A stretch of DNA of 64,000 nucleotides from Paracoccus acridae (GTDB lineage Bacteria; Pseudomonadota; Alphaproteobacteria; Rhodobacterales; Rhodobacteraceae), in contig NZ_BMIV01000004.1 of the NCBI RefSeq assembly GCF_014642735.1, positions 1 through 64,000 of the forward strand, given 5' to 3'. Below, in pieces: positions 28,921 through 43,902 of the stretch. The notes under the pieces are model-generated. The model did no database searches, was not told where the DNA came from, and saw only the letters and a list, made by a program, of their open reading frames with translations. The translations under genes were made by a program, and so were the position numbers. Position 1 is the stretch's first letter; the number at the start of each line of letters is the position of its first letter.

Positions 28921-29493
28921 GTGCCGCAATTCGACAGCCTGATCGGCTTTCTGGACAGCCGGTCCTTTGGCACGGTCTGGTATTGGCTGGTGGTGATCGG
29001 CACCTGGTCCCTGACCGGTCGCAACGTGATCGGCGTCCCGGCCGAGATCGTCAGCCGCGCACGCAGCGCGGTGCAGGCAGGCCAGGGCGACTGCCCCGTG
29101 GTCCTGCATCTGCTGGACTGGCTGTCGCTGGTGCTGCCCCGTTGGCGGCTGGGTCCGCGGGAAGGACTGGTCTTCCTGGCGGTGACGGGATTCCTGCTGA
29201 CATCCTTGGCGATCCTTGGCATCGGCTATGCGCTGGAACTGGCGCTGGCGGCCTTTCTGCTGCTTCTGCCCTTTGCGATCCTGTTCTGGTTGCGCGTGGC
29301 CCTGGCCCGCCGCCTGATGCCGCTGCTGGAAGCGGCCGAAGAGGGCAGCCGCCCGATCCCCGAAGCCGCGGCCGAGGCAATCCGGCGCATGGTCATCCAC
29401 CGGCGACTGGTCACGGTCCTGTCGATGGCGGCCGTCGCCGTCACGGCGCTGTGGGGGGCGTTGTGGTCGGTGATCCATCCTTATGGCTTCTGA
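28921..29493 (+). CDS. Conserved integral membrane protein
   Basis: A 190-residue protein with about four hydrophobic segments (near residues 20-32, 60-75, 82-120 and 165-185) and a charged stretch between them. It begins at a GTG with an AAGGAAG site just before it. It resembles a Rhodobacteraceae family that some genomes label a SufBCD-complex component; I see no iron-sulfur or ATPase motif that would support that name. It ends 36 bases before mfd. Confidence 0.7.
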   Translation: MPQFDSLIGFLDSRSFGTVWYWLVVIGTWSLTGRNVIGVPAEIVSRARSAVQAGQGDCPVVLHLLDWLSLVLPRWRLGPREGLVFLAVTGFLLTSLAILGIGYALELALAAFLLLLPFAILFWLRVALARRLMPLLEAAEEGSRPIPEAAAEAIRRMVIHRRLVTVLSMAAVAVTALWGALWSVIHPYGF

Positions 29494-29529
29494 ACTTGAC
29501 TCCGCCGCGCGGGGCTTTACCTGACCTCC

Positions 29530-32500
29530 ATGGCCGAACACCTGATCCTTTCCGGCGCGCCCGAAGGCTATGACGCCGCGCTGATCGCGCGCGAAGCCGC
29601 GCGCGGCACTCCCGTCATCCACATCGCCCGCGACGACCGCCGCATGGCCGCGATGCGCGCGTCCCTGGCGTTCCTGGCGCCCGATCTTGCAGTCCTGAAC
29701 TTCCCGGCCTGGGACACGACGCCCTATGACCGCGTCTCGCCCTCGCCCGATATTCAGGCGTCGCGGATGGCGACGCTGGCCGGGCTGGCGCAGGGGGCGG
29801 TCAAGGGGCCCTTCGTGCTGCTGACCACGCTGAACGCGGTGCTGCAGCGGGTGCCCGCGCGCGATCTGGTGGAGGGCGCAAGCTTCGTCGCCCGGGTGGG
29901 CGACCGCATCGACGAAGGCGCGCTGCGCGACTTCCTGGTGCGCATGGGCTTCACGCAGTCGCCCACCGTGACCGAACCCGGCGACTATGCCGTGCGCGGC
30001 GGCATCATCGACATCTTCCCTCCCGGTGAATCCGGGCCGGTGCGGCTGGACCTGTTCGGCGACGTTCTGGACGGCGCCCGGCGCTTCGACGCGGAAACCC
30101 AGCGCACGACCGAGAAGCTGTTCCGGATCGAGCTGGCACCCATGTCCGAGGTGATCCTGGATCAGGACGCCATCACCCGGTTCCGCCAGAATTACCGCAG
30201 CGAATATGGCGGCGGCACCAACGATCCGCTGTATGAAAGCGTCAGCGCGGGCCGCAAGACGGCTGGCATGGAGCATTGGCTGCCCTGGTTCCACGACCGA
30301 ATGGAAAGCCTGTTCGACTATCTTCGCGGCGCCTCGGTCGTGCTGGACGACCATGTGGGGCAGGTGATCGACGCCCGCCGCGCCATGATCCGCGAACAGT
30401 TCGACGCGCGAAAGGCCGCCATGGCCGCCAAGGGGCGCAGCGACACGGTCTATAAACCCGTGCCGCCCGACGCGATGTTCCCCACCGAAGGCGAATGGAA
30501 CGACTGGCTGTCGCGTCATCGGGTGCTGCGCTTGTCGGTCCTGCCGCAGCCGCCGGGGCCGGGCGTGCTGGATGCGGGCGGGCGCGTGGGCCGCAATTTC
30601 GCGCCTGAACGCCAGGCCGAAAGCATCAACCTGTTCAAGGCTCTGGCCGATCATGTGAAGGTTCTTTCCAAGGATCATCGGGTCATCGTCGCCAGCTTCT
30701 CGGACGGGGCGCGGGAACGCCTGTCGGGGCTGCTGGCCGATGAAGGCATGACTGCGGCAAAGCCCATTGCCGACATTCGCGACCTTTCTGACACGCCGGG
30801 CACTGTGGGCCTTGCCGTCTGGCCGCTGGACGAAGGCTTCGTGGCCGACGGACAGGCGCTTGGCAGGCTGGCGGTGATTTCCGAACAGGACGTGCTGGGC
30901 GACCGGCTGATCCGGGGCGCGAAGAAGCGCCGCAAGGCCGACAATTTCCTGAAGGACACCACCAGCCTGACGCCTGGCGATCTGGTGGTCCATGTCGAAC
31001 ACGGCATCGGGCGCTATACGGGGCTTGAGACGATCAAGGCCGCAGGCGTGCCGCATGACTGCGTTGCGCTGGAATATGCGGGCGGCGACCGGCTGTACCT
31101 GCCGGTCGAGAATATCGAACTGCTGTCGCGTTACGGCCACGAGGAAGGCCTGCTGGACCGGCTGGGCGGCGGCGCCTGGCAGGCCCGCAAGGCGCGGCTG
31201 AAGGAACGCATCAAGCTGATCGCCGACAAGCTGATGCGCGTCGCCGCCGAACGCCTTTTGCGCGCCGCCCCCGTGCTGGAGCCAGAGGATCACGACTGGC
31301 AGGCCTTCGCCGCCCGCTTCCCCTATAGCGAGACCGAGGACCAGCTGTCCGCCATCGAGGACGTGGCCGAGGATCTGGCGGCGGGCCGCCCCATGGACCG
31401 GCTGATCGTGGGCGACGTAGGCTTCGGCAAGACCGAGGTCGCGATGCGCGCGGCCTTCATCGCCGCCAGCCAGGGGATGCAGGTCGCGGTTGTCGCGCCG
31501 ACGACGCTGCTGGCCCGGCAGCATTTCAAGACCTTCGCCGAACGCTTCCGCGGCACTGCGATCTGCGTGCGCCCCTTGTCGCGCTTCGTTTCCGCCAAGG
31601 ACGCCGCCAAGACCCGCGAAGGGCTGTCGGATGGCAGCGTTGACATCGTGGTCGGCACCCATGCGGTTCTGGCCAAGGGGGTGCGCTTCAAGAACCTGGG
31701 CCTGCTCATCATCGACGAGGAACAGCATTTCGGCGTGGCCCACAAGGAACGGCTCAAGGAACTGCGGTCGGACATCCACGTCCTGACCCTGACCGCCACG
31801 CCCATCCCGCGCACGCTGCAACTGTCGCTGACCGGGGTGCGCGATCTGTCGGTCATCGGCACGCCGCCCGTGGACCGCCTCTCGATCCGCACCTATGTCA
31901 GCGAATTCGACAGCGTCACCGTGCGCGAGGCCCTGCTGCGCGAGAAATACCGTGGCGGCCAAAGCTTCTTCGTCGTCCCGCGACTGGCCGACCTGCCGGA
32001 TGTGGAACACTGGCTGCGCGAAAACATGCCCGAGGTCAGCTATATCGTCGCCCATGGCCAGCTTGCTGCGGGCGATCTGGACCAACGCATGAACGCCTTC
32101 TACGACGGCAGCCACGATGTGCTGCTGGCGACCACCATCGTGGAAAGCGGCCTCGACATCCCGACCGCCAACACCATGATCGTCTGGCGGGCGGACATGT
32201 TCGGCCTGGCGCAGCTTTACCAGATCCGGGGCCGCGTGGGCCGGTCCAAGACCCGCGCTTATTGCTATCTGACGACCAAGCCCCGCCAGCCGCTGACACC
32301 CCAGGCCATGCGCCGGCTGAAGTTCCTGGGGTCCATCGACGGGCTTGGCGCGGGCTTCAACCTCGCCAGCCAGGATCTGGACCTGCGCGGCGCGGGCAAC
32401 CTGCTGGGCGAGGAACAGTCGGGCCATATCAAGGAGGTGGGTTTCGAGCTTTACCAGCAGATGCTGGAGGAGACGATCGCCAAGCTGAAATCCGGCGAGA

Positions 32501-32976
32501 TCGAGGGCACGCCCGAGGATGAATGGGCGCCACAATTGAACCTCGGCGTGCCGGTCACGATCCCGGAAAGCTATATCCCCGACCTGGACGTGCGGCTTGG
32601 CCTTTACCGCCGCCTGTCCGGCCTGACCACCAAGGTCGAACTGGAAGGCTTTGCCGCCGAGCTGATCGACCGCTTCGGCCCCCTGCCGCGCGAGGTGAAC
32701 ACCCTGCTGCTGGTGATCCGCATCAAGGCGATGGCCAAGCGGGCCAATATCGCGCGCCTGGATGCCGGGCCGAAGGGGGCGACGGTGCAGTTCCACATGG
32801 ACCGCTTCCCGAACCCCGCGGGCCTGGTGGAATTCCTGACCGACCAGCAGGGGCAGGCGAAGGTCACCGACAACAAGATCTTCCTGGCCCGCGACTGGAA
32901 ATCCGACGCCGACCGCATCAAGGGCGCCTTTGCCGTCGCGCGCGATCTGGCCGCCAAGGCCAAGGCCGCCAAGTGA
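29530..32976 (+). CDS. mfd: Transcription-repair coupling factor
   Basis: A 1148-residue helicase-like motor that removes stalled RNA polymerase at DNA damage and recruits the excision nuclease. The N-terminal UvrB-like region is followed by the RNA-polymerase-interacting domain (GDLVVHVEHGIGRYTGLE, near residue 485). The translocase motor has Walker A GDVGFGKTEVAM (about 627), the DEEQ box IIDEEQHFG and LTATPIPRTLQ, then the QIRGRVGRS helicase motif and the TRCF C-terminal domain. The length is standard. The stop overlaps the GTG start of pabB by 4 bases. Confidence 0.97.
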   Translation: MAEHLILSGAPEGYDAALIAREAARGTPVIHIARDDRRMAAMRASLAFLAPDLAVLNFPAWDTTPYDRVSPSPDIQASRMATLAGLAQGAVKGPFVLLTTLNAVLQRVPARDLVEGASFVARVGDRIDEGALRDFLVRMGFTQSPTVTEPGDYAVRGGIIDIFPPGESGPVRLDLFGDVLDGARRFDAETQRTTEKLFRIELAPMSEVILDQDAITRFRQNYRSEYGGGTNDPLYESVSAGRKTAGMEHWLPWFHDRMESLFDYLRGASVVLDDHVGQVIDARRAMIREQFDARKAAMAAKGRSDTVYKPVPPDAMFPTEGEWNDWLSRHRVLRLSVLPQPPGPGVLDAGGRVGRNFAPERQAESINLFKALADHVKVLSKDHRVIVASFSDGARERLSGLLADEGMTAAKPIADIRDLSDTPGTVGLAVWPLDEGFVADGQALGRLAVISEQDVLGDRLIRGAKKRRKADNFLKDTTSLTPGDLVVHVEHGIGRYTGLETIKAAGVPHDCVALEYAGGDRLYLPVENIELLSRYGHEEGLLDRLGGGAWQARKARLKERIKLIADKLMRVAAERLLRAAPVLEPEDHDWQAFAARFPYSETEDQLSAIEDVAEDLAAGRPMDRLIVGDVGFGKTEVAMRAAFIAASQGMQVAVVAPTTLLARQHFKTFAERFRGTAICVRPLSRFVSAKDAAKTREGLSDGSVDIVVGTHAVLAKGVRFKNLGLLIIDEEQHFGVAHKERLKELRSDIHVLTLTATPIPRTLQLSLTGVRDLSVIGTPPVDRLSIRTYVSEFDSVTVREALLREKYRGGQSFFVVPRLADLPDVEHWLRENMPEVSYIVAHGQLAAGDLDQRMNAFYDGSHDVLLATTIVESGLDIPTANTMIVWRADMFGLAQLYQIRGRVGRSKTRAYCYLTTKPRQPLTPQAMRRLKFLGSIDGLGAGFNLASQDLDLRGAGNLLGEEQSGHIKEVGFELYQQMLEETIAKLKSGEIEGTPEDEWAPQLNLGVPVTIPESYIPDLDVRLGLYRRLSGLTTKVELEGFAAELIDRFGPLPREVNTLLLVIRIKAMAKRANIARLDAGPKGATVQFHMDRFPNPAGLVEFLTDQQGQAKVTDNKIFLARDWKSDADRIKGAFAVARDLAAKAKAAK

Positions 32977-34100
32977 CCGGACAGGTCCGGTTCGACCGGG
33001 GACCGCTGCCGGGCGGCACGCTGTTTGCCGCCCCGCGCATGGTGATCCGCGCGGACAGTCCCTCGGGGGTTGGGCCTGCCCTGCTGGCGATCGAGGCCGC
33101 GCGGGCCCAGGGGCTGTGGGTCGCGGGATACCTGTCCTATGAACTGGGCCACGCGCTGACGCCGAAGCTTGCCGCCCTGATGCCTGTCCAGCGGGACTGC
33201 CCGCTGATCCTGATGGGCGTCTTCGACCGCCCGCGCCCCGCGCCCGCCTTGCCCGAACCGACCGGTGTGCGGATAGGACCGGCCCGGCCGCTGTGGTCGC
33301 GGGCGCGCTATGACGCGGCCATCGACGCGGTGCGCGCCTATATCGCGGCGGGCGACTGTTATCAGATCAACCTGACCTTCCCGATGCTGGCCGAGGTTCA
33401 AGGCGATCCGCTGGCGATCTATGCCGCCCTTGCCGCCCGCCAGCCGGTGGGCGAGGGGGCCTTTGTCGATCTGGGCGGGCCGGTCGTTCTGTCGCGCAGC
33501 CCCGAACTGTTCTTCGCGGTCGATGACCAAGGCATCATCGAAACCAAGCCGATGAAGGGCACCGCGCCTCGCGGATTGGACGCCGGTGCCGACGCCGATC
33601 TGGCGCGCGACCTCGCGCTGTCCGAAAAGAACCGGGCCGAGAACCTGATGATCGTGGATCTGCTGCGCAACGACCTGTCGCGCATCTGCCTGCCCGGCAG
33701 CATCCGCGTGCCGCAACTGTTTCATGTCGAAACCTATGCGACCGTCCACCAGATGATCTCGACCGTGACAGGCCAGCTTGCGCCCGGCGTCGGCTTTCCG
33801 GATATCCTCCGGGCGATCTTTCCCTGCGGCTCGATCACCGGGGCGCCCAAGATCCGCGCGATGGAGATCATCGCCGAACTGGAGCAGGCGCCGCGCGGGG
33901 TCTATTGCGGGGCAATCGGCTGGATCGACCCGGCGGGGCCGATGCGCTTTTCCGTGGCAATCCGCTCGCCGGTGCTGGAGGCGCCGGGGCGGTTGCGGCT
34001 GAATGTCGGCGGCGGCATCATCCATGACAGCCGCGCCGGTTCCGAATGGGAGGAAGCATTGTGCAAGGCCGCATTCCTGGACCTGTCCCCGAAGGCCTGA
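32973..34100 (+). CDS. pabB: Aminodeoxychorismate synthase component I
   Basis: A 375-residue chorismate-binding enzyme that makes aminodeoxychorismate for folate. The conserved GDCYQINLTFP, RSPELFF, IETKPMKGTAPRG, ENLMIVDLLRNDL, ITGAPKIRAMEII and GGGIIHDS blocks are all present. It is shorter than anthranilate synthase component I, and pabC follows, so PabB fits better than TrpE. I placed the start at the GTG at 32973, which overlaps the mfd stop (GTGA); the longer in-frame reading lies inside mfd. No amidotransferase partner (pabA) is seen nearby. Confidence 0.92.
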   Translation: MTGQVRFDRGPLPGGTLFAAPRMVIRADSPSGVGPALLAIEAARAQGLWVAGYLSYELGHALTPKLAALMPVQRDCPLILMGVFDRPRPAPALPEPTGVRIGPARPLWSRARYDAAIDAVRAYIAAGDCYQINLTFPMLAEVQGDPLAIYAALAARQPVGEGAFVDLGGPVVLSRSPELFFAVDDQGIIETKPMKGTAPRGLDAGADADLARDLALSEKNRAENLMIVDLLRNDLSRICLPGSIRVPQLFHVETYATVHQMISTVTGQLAPGVGFPDILRAIFPCGSITGAPKIRAMEIIAELEQAPRGVYCGAIGWIDPAGPMRFSVAIRSPVLEAPGRLRLNVGGGIIHDSRAGSEWEEALCKAAFLDLSPKA

Positions 34101-34696
34101 CCGTCTTCGAGACCATGCGCGCCGAACCCGATGGGCGCATCGCGCTGTGGCCGCTGCATCTGGACCGGCTGCGGGCGGGCTGCGCCACGGTGGGCTTTGC
34201 CCTTGACGAAGCGCGGGTGATGGCGGTCTTGGCCGGGCTGCCGCGCGGCCGGGTGCTGCGAGCGCGGCTGGCCGTCGATGCGGCGGGCCAGGTCGCGCTG
34301 ACCCACCAGCCGCTGCCGCCGAACCCGGATCTGTGGCGGGTCGTCGTCTCGGATCTGCGGCTGGACAGCGGGGATCCCTGGCTGCGGGTCAAGACATCGC
34401 ACCGGCCGATCTATGACCGCGCCCGCGCGACCCTTCCCGCAGGGGTGGACGAAGCGATCCTGCTGAACGAGCGCGGCGAGGTTTGCGAGGGCACGATCAC
34501 CAGCCTGTTCCTGCGCAAAGGCGCGCGCCTGCTGACGCCGCCATTGTCCTGCGGCCTGTTGCCCGGCGTGCTGCGCCGGTCGCTGGTCGAGGCGGGCCGC
34601 GCCGAGGAAGCGCGGCTGATGCCCGACGACCTGCGCGACGGAGAGTTCCTGATGGGCAATGCCCTGCGCGGGCTGATCCCGGCGCGGCTGATCTAG
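34061..34696 (+). CDS. pabC: Aminodeoxychorismate lyase (class IV aminotransferase fold)
   Basis: A 211-residue PLP-dependent enzyme that makes 4-aminobenzoate from the PabB product. The PLP lysine is in RVKTSHRPIYD, and the LLNERGEVCEGTITSLFL block holds the family glutamate. The gene overlaps pabB by 40 bases. The GTG at 34061 has a GGAGG site 8 bases before it; the ATG at 34046 overlaps that same site and is therefore a less likely start. At 211 residues it is shorter than the typical class IV enzyme, as PabC proteins in this group often are. Confidence 0.87.
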   Translation: MQGRIPGPVPEGLTVFETMRAEPDGRIALWPLHLDRLRAGCATVGFALDEARVMAVLAGLPRGRVLRARLAVDAAGQVALTHQPLPPNPDLWRVVVSDLRLDSGDPWLRVKTSHRPIYDRARATLPAGVDEAILLNERGEVCEGTITSLFLRKGARLLTPPLSCGLLPGVLRRSLVEAGRAEEARLMPDDLRDGEFLMGNALRGLIPARLI

Positions 34697-34702
34697 GGCG
34701 CA

Positions 34703-34737
34703 GCGTTTCCGACCCCCGTCGAGGGGGCCGGAAACGC
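34703..34737 (+). terminator. Hairpin downstream of pabC
   Basis: GCGTTTCC (34703-34710) pairs with GGAAACGC (34730-34737) and the inner CCCCC with GGGGG, a long hairpin. A second small hairpin (CAAGCC/GGCTTG, 34738-34752) follows. No T-run follows directly, so it may be a pause or stability structure rather than a full terminator. Confidence 0.6.
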
Positions 34738-34763
34738 CAAGCCTTCGGCTTGCCGCCCCCGCA

Positions 34764-34810
34764 AAAGGAAAGCCCCGCCGCGAACAGGTCGGGCGGGGCC
34801 TCGTTTCTGT
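34764..34810 (-). terminator. Intrinsic terminator of clpA
   Basis: Read on the minus strand, GGCCCCGCC pairs with GGCGGGGCT across a long loop and is followed by TTCCTTTT. It lies just after the clpA stop. Confidence 0.7.
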
Positions 34811-34818
34811 CGTGCCGA

Positions 34819-37140
<2,322 letters not shown>

Positions 37141-37218
37141 GGTCGTCTCCTGTCAGTCGACTGGCGGTATGGGCATATCTTGAGGCCCACCTGCCCAGAC
37201 TGTCACGATACAGTTAAG

Positions 37219-37245
37219 ATTTGGTGGAATTCGGGCGGCATCAAG
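37219..37245 (-). promoter_or_regulatory. Possible heat-shock (sigma-32-like) promoter of clpA
   Basis: On the minus strand CTTGAT (37240-37245) is followed, after about 15 bases, by CCAAAT (37219-37224). This is near the CTTGAA and CCCCAT boxes used by RpoH, and it lies about 80 bases before the clpA start. The match is partial and the call is tentative. Confidence 0.3.
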
Positions 37246-37352
37246 TGGTATTTTTAGCCGATGCCACGGTTTTCCCACGGTTGAGGCAAATGTGATGCGC
37301 CATGGTGCGGATTTCAAGCGCCAGCCCCTGCATGTCGATTTTCACTTGCCGG

Positions 37353-38099
37353 TCAGAATGCGTCCTTCATCGCGCGGAGCTTCGCGAAGACCTTGGCATC
37401 CGAGGCATCTTCCATCCCCAGCCCCGTGCGCAGGGCCGCCACACGCAGGAACGGATTCGTCTCGCGCTCAAGCGACAGGGGGGCAGGGGCGCAGGGCATC
37501 CGGGCGCGCTGGACGGTGTCCAGGCGGTCGCGCAGGGCTTGGTTGTCGGGATCGACCGACAGGGCGAAGGCGCCGTTGCCCGCGCAGTAATCGTGGCCCG
37601 AACAGATCAAGGTGTCTGCCGGCAGGGCGTTCAGCCGCGCCAGGCTGTCCCACATCATCTGCGGCGTCCCTTCGAACAGGCGGCCGCATCCCAGGGCCAT
37701 CAGGCTGTCGGCGGTGAAGGCAAAGCCCGATTGCGGAAAATGAAAGGCGACATGACCGACCGTATGGCCGGACACGTCGAGGATCTTCACCGGCTCGCCC
37801 AGGGCTTCCAGCGGCTCGCCGGGCGTGATCCGCAGATCCAGCGGGGGCAGGCGATGGGCGTCGGCGGCGGCGCCGATCACCATGGCGCCGGTTTGCTTCA
37901 CGATCTCGGCCACGCCATCCACATGGTCCGAATGGTGATGGGTCAGCAGGATCGCCGACAGGCCCCAGTCGCGCGCCGCCAGTTCCTGCAGGATCGGCGC
38001 GGCCTCGGGGGCGTCGATCAGGACGGTGCCCTCGTCGCCATGCAGCAAATAGGCATAGTTGTCCTTCAGGCAGCGCAGCGTGACCAGTTCCAGCGGCAT
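37353..38099 (-). CDS. gloB: Hydroxyacylglutathione hydrolase (glyoxalase II)
   Basis: A 248-residue metallo-beta-lactamase-fold enzyme that hydrolyses S-lactoylglutathione. The metal-binding motif THHHSDHVDG is near residue 55. The second histidine is in VSGHTVGHVAFHF and the GHDYCAGNGAFAL segment and the R/K-rich end bind glutathione. The ATG at 38099 was chosen over a TTG two codons upstream; AAAAGGA is the ribosome site. It is divergent from the methyltransferase at 38158. Confidence 0.95.
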   Translation of the reverse strand: MPLELVTLRCLKDNYAYLLHGDEGTVLIDAPEAAPILQELAARDWGLSAILLTHHHSDHVDGVAEIVKQTGAMVIGAAADAHRLPPLDLRITPGEPLEALGEPVKILDVSGHTVGHVAFHFPQSGFAFTADSLMALGCGRLFEGTPQMMWDSLARLNALPADTLICSGHDYCAGNGAFALSVDPDNQALRDRLDTVQRARMPCAPAPLSLERETNPFLRVAALRTGLGMEDASDAKVFAKLRAMKDAF

Positions 38100-38157
38100 T
38101 GGCAAAGTCCTTTTCCTGTGATGTGGTCAAGCCTGTCAAAAGCCGGGCCGGGGCGCA

Positions 38158-38985
38158 ATGCACCACGATATCGCCGACCTTCGCCAGTTCTATTACCAGC
38201 GGTCACTGGGGCGCGTGGTGCAGCGCATCCTGCGCGACCGGCTGGTGTCCCGCTGGCAGCCGGCAGGCTGCACCGGCATGAACGTGGCGGGCTTCGGCTT
38301 TGCCGCGCCGATGCTGCGTCCCTATCTGCCCACGGCGCGGCGGGTCACGGCCTTGATGCCGGGGCCGCAGGGGGTGATGGCCTGGCCTGCCGGGATGCCC
38401 AACCACAGCGTCCTGTGCGACGAGACGGCCTGGCCGCTGGAAACCGGAAGCGTGGACCGGCTGGTGATCCTGCACGGGCTGGAGACCAGCGACGATCCCG
38501 CCGCCCTGCTGGCCGAGGCCTGGCGCGTCCTTGGACCCGGCGGGCGGGTCATGGCGATGGTGCCGAACCGCGCGGGCTTGTGGGCGGCATCAGACCGCAC
38601 GCCCTTCGGCCTGGGGCGCAGCTATACGACCGGACAGATCGAGACCCAGGCCCGGCGCGCGGGCTTTGTCCCGGAATGGCACGGATCGGCGGTGTATATC
38701 CCGCCCTCGGACCGGCGGTTCTGGCTGGGCAGCGCGCAGATGTGGGAACGCACCGGCATGCGGATCAGCCGCGTGCTGATCGCCGGCGTCGTGCTGACCG
38801 AACTGTCAAAGCAGGTCCGCGCGCCCATCGGCCCGGAACTGCGTGTCCATGTGCCAAGCCCGCTGGAGATTCTGGACGGGGTCGTCGGCCCCCGCCCGGC
38901 CCGTGCGCCGCTGGGCCGAAACTTGCACCATCTGCAGAAGAGAGGGCGTGCCCCCGGGTCGAATCGCGAAGAAACCTGTCCATAA
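38158..38985 (+). CDS. Class I SAM-dependent methyltransferase
   Basis: A 275-residue protein with a methyltransferase type 11 pattern: VDRLVILHGLETSDDP, then AEAWRVLGPGGRVMAMVPNR (motif IV-V region). The glycine-rich motif I (NVAGFGFAAP) is less standard than usual. The substrate is unknown. It is divergent from gloB with a 58-base gap and has been seen beside gloB in relatives to my knowledge. A palindromic element (TGACGGCCGTCA, 38993-39004) follows 8 bases after the stop. Confidence 0.82.
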   Translation: MHHDIADLRQFYYQRSLGRVVQRILRDRLVSRWQPAGCTGMNVAGFGFAAPMLRPYLPTARRVTALMPGPQGVMAWPAGMPNHSVLCDETAWPLETGSVDRLVILHGLETSDDPAALLAEAWRVLGPGGRVMAMVPNRAGLWAASDRTPFGLGRSYTTGQIETQARRAGFVPEWHGSAVYIPPSDRRFWLGSAQMWERTGMRISRVLIAGVVLTELSKQVRAPIGPELRVHVPSPLEILDGVVGPRPARAPLGRNLHHLQKRGRAPGSNREETCP

Positions 38986-39121
38986 GGTGAACTGACGGCC
39001 GTCACCGGTTTCGCATATAGCCTAAAGTCGTAACTGGTAGCCTACTTTTGTGTCCGTCCGTCCGGTCGGTCCTGGTATCGGCAGGACGGTCAAGCCGTCC
39101 TCTGTACAGTGCTCGGTTGCG

Positions 39122-39169
39122 CCCGGCATGCGTGCACTGCGTCCGCGGGTCACGCATGCCGGGTTTTTT
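39122..39169 (+). terminator. Strong intrinsic terminator upstream of the atp operon
   Basis: A perfect 13-base stem, CCCGGCATGCGTG (39122-39134) with CACGCATGCCGGG (39151-39163), is followed by TTTTTT. It ends a plus-strand transcript, either a long methyltransferase tail or a separate small RNA. Confidence 0.93.
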
Positions 39170-39319
39170 CCGGCCCATTTGCGGAAACGGTTCCCCCTGC
39201 GTCCAGGGAAGCGGGGCCTGTTCCGGTCTTGCCACGATGCGGGACGGGGTGTTTTGCGCACCGTTCCGCGGGCTGAGGATCGTTAGCCCGCAAGCCTCTT
39301 ATTTCCATGCGCTATCCGG

Positions 39320-39348
39320 TTGCCCGGCCCGCAATCACCTGCTAGAGA
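39320..39348 (+). promoter_or_regulatory. Candidate promoter of the atp operon
   Basis: TTGCCC (39320-39325) and TAGAGA (39343-39348) are separated by exactly 17 bases and lie between the upstream terminator and atpH. The match to the sigma-70 boxes is partial (4 of 6 and 3 of 6). Confidence 0.4.
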
Positions 39349-39464
39349 CGCCGCAGATTTCCGAACGGCCCTCCATAAGCCGTGCGACTGCGACCCGCAC
39401 CCCGCGACAGACCGGCAGCAAACCGGCCCGCCAGTGGGGCTTGCGCAAACCGTAAAGGATGACC

Positions 39465-40024
39465 GTGGCCAACTCTGTTTCCATGTCCCAGAGCATCGCC
39501 GGGCGCTATGCGCAGGCCGTCTTCGACATCGTCAAGGAAGACGGGGGCCTGGACGCCCTGGCCCAGCAGACCGAGGATCTGGGCGCCGCGCTGCATGACA
39601 GCGCCGACTTGCGCGCCCTGATCAGCTCTCCCATCTATACCCGTGACGACCAGGCCCGCGCCATCGGTGCCCTGGCGCAGAAGATGGGATTTTCGCCGGT
39701 CCTGGCCAACACGCTGCAGCTGATGTCGAAGAACCGCCGCCTGTTCGTGCTGCCGCAGTTGGTGCGCCAGTTGCAGGCGCTGATCGCCGCAGAACGCGGC
39801 GAGGTGACGGCCGAGGTGACGAGCGCCGTTGCGCTGACCGACGACCAGCAGGCCCGCCTGCGCGATACCTTGGCGCAGAAGTCGGGCAAGAAAGTGAAAC
39901 TGAACACCCGCGTCGATGAGGCTCTTATCGGCGGCATGATTGTCAAGCTGGGCTCGCAGATGATCGACAGTTCGATCCGCTCGAAGCTCGCTTCCCTCCA
40001 GAATGCTATGAAAGAGGTCGGATA

Positions 40025-40025
<1 letters not shown>
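39465..40025 (+). CDS. atpH: ATP synthase delta subunit
   Basis: A 186-residue peripheral-stalk subunit linking F1 to the b subunits. [16 protein letters not shown] at the start and [25 protein letters not shown] near the end are typical OSCP/delta segments. I place the start at GTG 39465, because AGGA lies 5 bases before it. An ATG two codons earlier (39459) would overlap that ribosome site. It is the first gene of atpHAGDC; its stop overlaps the atpA start as TAATG. Confidence 0.95.
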
Positions 40026-41560
<1,535 letters not shown>

Positions 41561-41572
41561 GAGGGGGAATAG

Positions 41573-43893
<2,321 letters not shown>

Positions 43894-43902
43894 GGGGGCG
43901 AA

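Larger units (their letters stand above)
38986..39464 (+). other. Long intergenic region before the atp operon
   Basis: This 479-base stretch has no coding gene that I can support. From left to right it holds a 12-base palindrome (38993-39004), a hairpin AGGACGG/CCGTCCT (39083-39101), a strong T-tailed terminator (39122-39169), and a promoter-like TTGCCC/17/TAGAGA pair (39320-39348) before atpH. A short RNA ending at the terminator is possible; see findings. Confidence 0.6.

Noticed and set aside
32523-32972. N-terminal extension of pabB inside mfd
   Set aside because: The sequence is arginine/proline-rich frame noise within mfd; the family N-terminus begins after the GTG at 32973.
39048-39455. 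Open reading frames in the gap before atpH
   Set aside because: They have no ribosome sites, odd arginine- and cysteine-rich composition, and overlap the terminator.
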